From assembly GCA_035496255.1 (NCBI GenBank), contig DATJEU010000060.1, forward strand, positions 26,993 through 90,992: 64,000 bases of DNA, written 5' to 3'. Positions within the stretch are counted from its first letter, which is position 1, and each line of letters opens with the position of its first letter. The DNA comes from Gp6-AA40 sp035496255 (GTDB lineage Bacteria; Acidobacteriota; Vicinamibacteria; Vicinamibacterales; UBA2999). The notes under the pieces were generated by a model. The model was not told where the DNA came from and ran no database searches. It saw nothing but the letters and a program-made list of their open reading frames with translations. Below, in pieces: positions 61,045-64,000 of this stretch. Made by a program: the position numbers and the translations under genes.

Positions 61045-62058
61045 CTATGCCGCGGAGTTGTTGGCGGCCGCGGCCCCGTTCGATTTCGCCAGCGCCTCGT
61101 AATGCTCGCGTTCGGCGGCAGTCAGCTTCGTCGGAAGCTGCGCCTCGATGCGGGCGTAGAGGTCACCCTTCTCATCACCCTTGCCGACGGCGGGCATTCC
61201 ATAGCCTTTCAAACGGAAGACCTGGCCGTTCTGCGTCAGCGCCGGAATGCGCAGCCGAGCCGGCTTGCCGCTCAGCGTCGGCACTTCGGCTTCGCCGCCG
61301 AGGACGGCGGTCGTCAGCGGCAGTGACACCTTCACGTAGAGATCGCGCCCCTTGCGTTCGAACAGGGCGTGCGGCGCAAGGCGTACGCGCAGATACAGGT
61401 CCCCAGCCGTGGCGCCGCCGGCCCCGTGTTCGCCTTCGCCGCTGACGCGGACGCGTGAGCCGTCACCAACGCCGGCGGGAATCCGCACGTCAACCGTCCG
61501 CGCGTGTCCGTCATGTTTCAGCGACAGTCGCCGCATGCTCCCGTGGTACGCGTCCTCGAGCGTCAACTCGATCTCGTGCTCGACATCGCGGCCGCGGCGC
61601 TGTTGTGTTCGCCCGCGTCCACGCGCCCCGCGCGGCTCTGCCTGTGCGCCAAAGCCGCCGCCACCGAAGAAGGTGGTGAAGAAATCGGAGAACGGGTTCT
61701 CGTCCCCGAACATCGCTTCCATTTCTTCCGGCGTCATGGTGCGGAAGCCGCCGCGGGCCCCGCCGCCGCCACCCACGTTGGCGTTCCAGCCGGCAAACGG
61801 ATTGGCGCCACCCTGGGCCTGCGCCTGCTCGTACATCCGCCAGTTGGCGCCGAGCTCGTCGTACTTCTTGCGCTTCTCGGGATCGCTGAGGACCTCGTTC
61901 GCCTCGTTGATCTCCTTGAACTTCGCTTCGGCCGTCTTGTCGCCCGGGTTGACGTCCGGGTGATATTTGCGCGCGAGCTTCCGGAAGGCCGCCTTGATCT
62001 CCTTGTCGGTGGCGGTCTTCGAAACGCCGATCGTCGCGTAATAGTCTTTGAAATCCAT
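61045..62058 (-). CDS. cbpA: DnaJ-class co-chaperone without zinc finger (CbpA type)
   Basis: A 337-residue J-protein. The J domain has DYYATIGVSKTATDKEIKAA and YHPDVN (HPD motif); a Gly/Phe-rich region (GGGGGARGGFRTM, FFTTFFGGGGFG) follows; then the C-terminal peptide-binding domains (HEIELTLEDAYHGSMRRLSL, VRIPAGVGDGSRVRVSGEGE, RLRIPALTQNGQVFRLKGYG). The CxxCxGxG zinc centre of true DnaJ is missing. It would stimulate DnaK ATPase and hand substrates to ClpB. dnaK itself is not in the window. Confidence 0.93.
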   Translation of the reverse strand: MDFKDYYATIGVSKTATDKEIKAAFRKLARKYHPDVNPGDKTAEAKFKEINEANEVLSDPEKRKKYDELGANWRMYEQAQAQGGANPFAGWNANVGGGGGARGGFRTMTPEEMEAMFGDENPFSDFFTTFFGGGGFGAQAEPRGARGRGRTQQRRGRDVEHEIELTLEDAYHGSMRRLSLKHDGHARTVDVRIPAGVGDGSRVRVSGEGEHGAGGATAGDLYLRVRLAPHALFERKGRDLYVKVSLPLTTAVLGGEAEVPTLSGKPARLRIPALTQNGQVFRLKGYGMPAVGKGDEKGDLYARIEAQLPTKLTAAEREHYEALAKSNGAAAANNSAA

Positions 62059-62068
62059 GTCGGCAAAT

Positions 62069-62167
62069 GGGCGGGTCTGAAAGACCCGCCCTTACGAACG
62101 TTGTCGCTGAAGAACCGCCCCGACAAATCCCGTCGCGGTCACGCAGGGGCGGGTCCCTAGACCCGTC
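62069..62167. repeat. Two REP-like palindromes between hspR and cbpA
   Basis: GGGCGGGTCT-GAA-AGACCCGCCC (62069-62091), a perfect 10-bp stem, and GGCGGGTC-CCTA-GACCCGTC (62148-62167) with one wobble. They fill much of the 131-bp gap within the operon. As RNA hairpins they might lower or stabilise segments of the message and set hspR apart from cbpA-clpB. Confidence 0.8.
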
Positions 62168-62189
62168 CTCTCACCGAAGGCCCCAGGCG

Positions 62190-62534
62190 TCACAATCCGA
62201 TCGCCTCGTTCAGCCGCCGCATCTCCGTCAGCAACTGCCGGCGTCCAGCCCCGGTACTCAGCGCGCCTTCGTCCATCAGCGGCCGGATCCGCTGCATCGC
62301 CTCCGCAATCGACAGCAGCCGCTGCACGCCGGCGAGATTGATTCCGAGCTCGTCGACGAGGCGCTTGATCAATTTCAGTCGCTCCAGCTCTTCCCGGGAG
62401 TACAGACGCATGCTGCCGATGGTGCGCGACGGCTGGATCAGTCCGAGCCGCTCGTACTTGCGCAGCGTCTGCGGATGCATGCCGAGCATCTCTGCCGCCA
62501 TGCTGATGAAATACAGGTCGTGCTCAACTGCCAT
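62190..62534 (-). CDS. hspR: HspR heat-shock repressor, MerR family
   Basis: A 114-residue MerR-type regulator. The HTH reads YFISMAAEMLGMHPQTLRKY, ERLGLIQPSRTIGSMRLYSR, and the dimerisation helix ERLKLIKRLVDELGINLAGV. The 'GMHPQTLRKYERLGLIQPSR' block is diagnostic of HspR, which represses chaperone genes with DnaK as co-repressor in actinobacteria (established there). It is first in hspR-cbpA-clpB-ftsH, fitting an autoregulated stress operon. Confidence 0.92.
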   Translation of the reverse strand: MAVEHDLYFISMAAEMLGMHPQTLRKYERLGLIQPSRTIGSMRLYSREELERLKLIKRLVDELGINLAGVQRLLSIAEAMQRIRPLMDEGALSTGAGRRQLLTEMRRLNEAIGL

Positions 62535-62578
62535 GGTGCTACCTGATTCGGCCCGACGCAGTCATTTGATATGAATCG

Positions 62579-62607
62579 AGTGTAGGGTCTGATACGGTAC
62601 GTGTCAA
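62579..62607 (-). promoter_or_regulatory. hspR operon promoter
   Basis: On the minus strand TTGACA (62602-62607, perfect), a 17-bp spacer and TACACT (62579-62584, 4 of 6). The ATG of hspR is 45 bp downstream. Vegetative-type promoter strength suggests repression, not an alternative sigma factor, as the control; a clear HAIR box was not found. Confidence 0.75.
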
Positions 62608-62666
62608 GGTCGGGTCGGCCGAAACCACGCGTCGATTCCCGGCGTCTCAGTGCGGAAGGATGAGAC

Positions 62667-63413
62667 GTGTTGGACATTCAGGCGAGTGACTTCCTCACCG
62701 TCGCGCTGCTGGTGGCCTTGGAAGGGCTGCTCAGCGCCGACAACGCCATGGTCCTCGCCGTTCTGGTGCTGGGCCTGCCGCCTCGCGAACAGCGCCAGGC
62801 GCTGCGGTACGGCATCATCGGCGCATTTGCCTTCCGCGTCGTCGCGATCCTGCTGGCCGCCTGGCTGATCGAGATCCGGATCGTGATGCTGATCGGCGCG
62901 GCGTATCTGCTCTGGTTGCCGTATCACCACTTCGCCAGCCACGGAACGGCGGAGGAGCGGCGCGCGCCAAAGCAGGCGACATCGTGGCTCGGCCTGTCAC
63001 CGTTCTGGGCGACGGTGACCCGAGTGGAGTTGACGGACATCGTCTTCGCGATCGACTCGATCCTCGTCGCCGTCGCGATGTCCAACAAGCTCTGGGTGAT
63101 CATCACCGGCGGCATTCTCGGCGTGATCGCCATGCGGCTGGTGATCGGACAACTGTTGTCGCTGGTCAACCGCTATCCGCCGCTGGTGGACGGCGCCTTC
63201 GTGATCATCGCGTGGGTCGGCATCAAGCTCCTGCTGGAATACCTGCACGCCGCCGGATACGTCCATTTCGAAATCCCGAAGACGCTGTCGCTCGGCCTCA
63301 TCGTCGTCATCTTTGCGATTTCACTCGCCTGGTCGAAGTTGCAGGGACCGCGTGGGCGTACGGACGCGCTCGACGGCGATGTGAAGGAAGAACTGGACGG
63401 GAGGCCGGAGTAG
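62667..63413 (+). CDS. TerC family integral membrane protein
   Basis: A 248-residue membrane protein with about seven spans. EGLLSADNAMVLAVLVLGLP at the N-terminus and RVELTDIVFAIDSILVAVAM carry the conserved acidic residues of the TerC/YkoY/Alx family, implicated in manganese export. GTG 62667 has GGAAGGA upstream. A close paralogue follows 12 nt later. The family assignment is firm; metal specificity is inference, and no yybP-ykoY riboswitch is seen upstream. Confidence 0.88.
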   Translation: MLDIQASDFLTVALLVALEGLLSADNAMVLAVLVLGLPPREQRQALRYGIIGAFAFRVVAILLAAWLIEIRIVMLIGAAYLLWLPYHHFASHGTAEERRAPKQATSWLGLSPFWATVTRVELTDIVFAIDSILVAVAMSNKLWVIITGGILGVIAMRLVIGQLLSLVNRYPPLVDGAFVIIAWVGIKLLLEYLHAAGYVHFEIPKTLSLGLIVVIFAISLAWSKLQGPRGRTDALDGDVKEELDGRPE

Positions 63414-63425
63414 GATCGAGAGACG

Positions 63426-64000
63426 TTGCACATTCAGGCGAGCGACTTCGTCACCATCGGCCTGCTGGTGGCGCTCGAAGGCCTGCTCAGCGCGGACAAC
63501 GCGCTGGTCATGGCGATCATGGTCCTCGGGCTTCCCAGGAAACAGCACAAGCCCGCGCTTAGCTATGGTCTCATTGGCGGAACTGTCTTCCGGATCATCG
63601 CCACCCTGCTCGCCGTCTATCTGATCCGCGTGTCGTGGGTGAAGCTGGTCGGCGGGCTGTACCTGCTATATCTCACCTACAGCCATTTCCGCGGTCACGA
63701 GGGTGAGGATCGGCGGCAACCGCGGAAGGCCAAACCCTGGCTCGGCATGAGCGCTTTCTGGGCGACGGTCGTACGGGTGGAACTCGTCAACCTGGCGTTC
63801 TCGATCGACTCGATCCTCGTCGCCGTGGCGATGTCACCCAAGACCTGGGTGGTAATCACCGGCGGCATCCTCGGCATCGTCGCCATGCGCGTGGTCGTCG
63901 GACAGTTGCTGGCGCTCGTGCAACGTTATCCCGCACTCGTGGACGGCGCGTTCATCATCATCGCGTGGGTCGGCCTCAAGCTGGGAGAGGATTATCTGCA
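63426..64000 (+). CDS. TerC family membrane protein, second tandem copy (partial at window end)
   Basis: The frame from TTG 63426 is open to the last base (191 full codons); the C-terminus is off the window. It closely parallels the first copy: HIQASDFVTIGLLVALEGLL, SADNALVMAIMVLGLP, VITGGILGIVAMRVVVGQLL, VDGAFIIIAWVGLKL. In the second acidic motif the first Asp is Asn (RVELVNLAFSIDSILVAVA against RVELTDIVFAIDS), so transport may differ. An AGGA lies upstream of the TTG. A recent tandem duplication is likely. Confidence 0.85.
   Translation, partial: MHIQASDFVTIGLLVALEGLLSADNALVMAIMVLGLPRKQHKPALSYGLIGGTVFRIIATLLAVYLIRVSWVKLVGGLYLLYLTYSHFRGHEGEDRRQPRKAKPWLGMSAFWATVVRVELVNLAFSIDSILVAVAMSPKTWVVITGGILGIVAMRVVVGQLLALVQRYPALVDGAFIIIAWVGLKLGEDYL

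Noticed and set aside
62535..62666. A HAIR operator (CTTGAGT-N7-ACTCAAG) for HspR, or a yybP-ykoY riboswitch for terC
   Set aside because: Only a weak TTGAT-ATGA-ATCGA half-match is visible and no conserved riboswitch core was found; the region does contain a good hspR promoter, which is reported.

Overview
The window is about 64 kb of GC-rich chromosomal DNA from a bacterium with dense, mostly protein-coding sequence, many GTG/TTG starts and many ATGA/TGATG gene junctions. Gene content suggests a Gram-negative (outer-membrane factor, RND pump, outer-membrane barrel, lipoproteins) member of the Acidobacteriota, possibly Vicinamibacteria-like: an HspR-controlled cbpA/clpB cluster, a secreted protein with the W-x-x-K-P-F-T-E-W-T style N-terminus I associate with that phylum, and word-like intergenic inverted repeats. 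That placement is inference from gene style, not a computed phylogeny. I see no rRNA, tRNA, CRISPR array, insertion sequence, phage or plasmid gene.

Layout. 1-1286: a partial secreted S55 (SpoIVB-like) peptidase, minus strand. 1352-12069: an aromatic amino acid operon, promoter - leader peptide - attenuator - fused aroD/aroE - trpE - trpG - trpD - trpC - trpF - trpB - trpA - chorismate mutase - DAHP synthase - tyrA, covering entry to the shikimate pathway, the branch point, all of tryptophan synthesis and the tyrosine branch. The leader has three consecutive Trp codons and drawable antiterminator and terminator structures. 12117-20426: assorted metabolism and envelope genes (SDR, DUF952, acyl-CoA synthetase, bactofilin-like membrane protein, glycosyltransferase, PKD-like secreted protein, leucyl aminopeptidase). 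20437-29525, minus strand: cell wall amidase, FtsK, RNase J, RsmA, a zincin-like protein, endonuclease III, DUF3467 and LexA with a clear autoregulatory promoter. 29658-38268: secreted protein, recG, rsmD, coaD, aspC, glcD-like oxidase, a GT39 glycosyltransferase and a CoA-binding protein. 38269-39045 is the only long gene-free stretch and holds a nested inverted repeat and a degenerate iteron-like array with about 20.4-bp period. 39046-45288: a lipoprotein, then the branched-chain operon ilvB-ilvN-ilvC-ilvD. 45318-51642: a tetR-acrA-acrB-oprM type RND efflux operon on the minus strand. 51913-56534: peroxiredoxin, cytochrome P450, secreted and membrane proteins. 56491-62534, minus strand: hspR-cbpA-clpB-ftsH stress operon. 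62667-64000: two tandem TerC-family genes, the second cut by the window end.

A theme running through the window is short GC-rich REP-like palindromes (typically GGCGGGTC-loop-GACCCGCC or GGCCGGNCC-loop-GGNCCGGCC, more than 15 copies) and longer 'word' inverted repeats between genes. Several have entered coding sequence: inside trpB, in the N-terminal coding region of the amidase, and in the C-terminal tails of endonuclease III and CoaD. Others appear to supply the Shine-Dalgarno region of the next gene (tyrA, ilvN).
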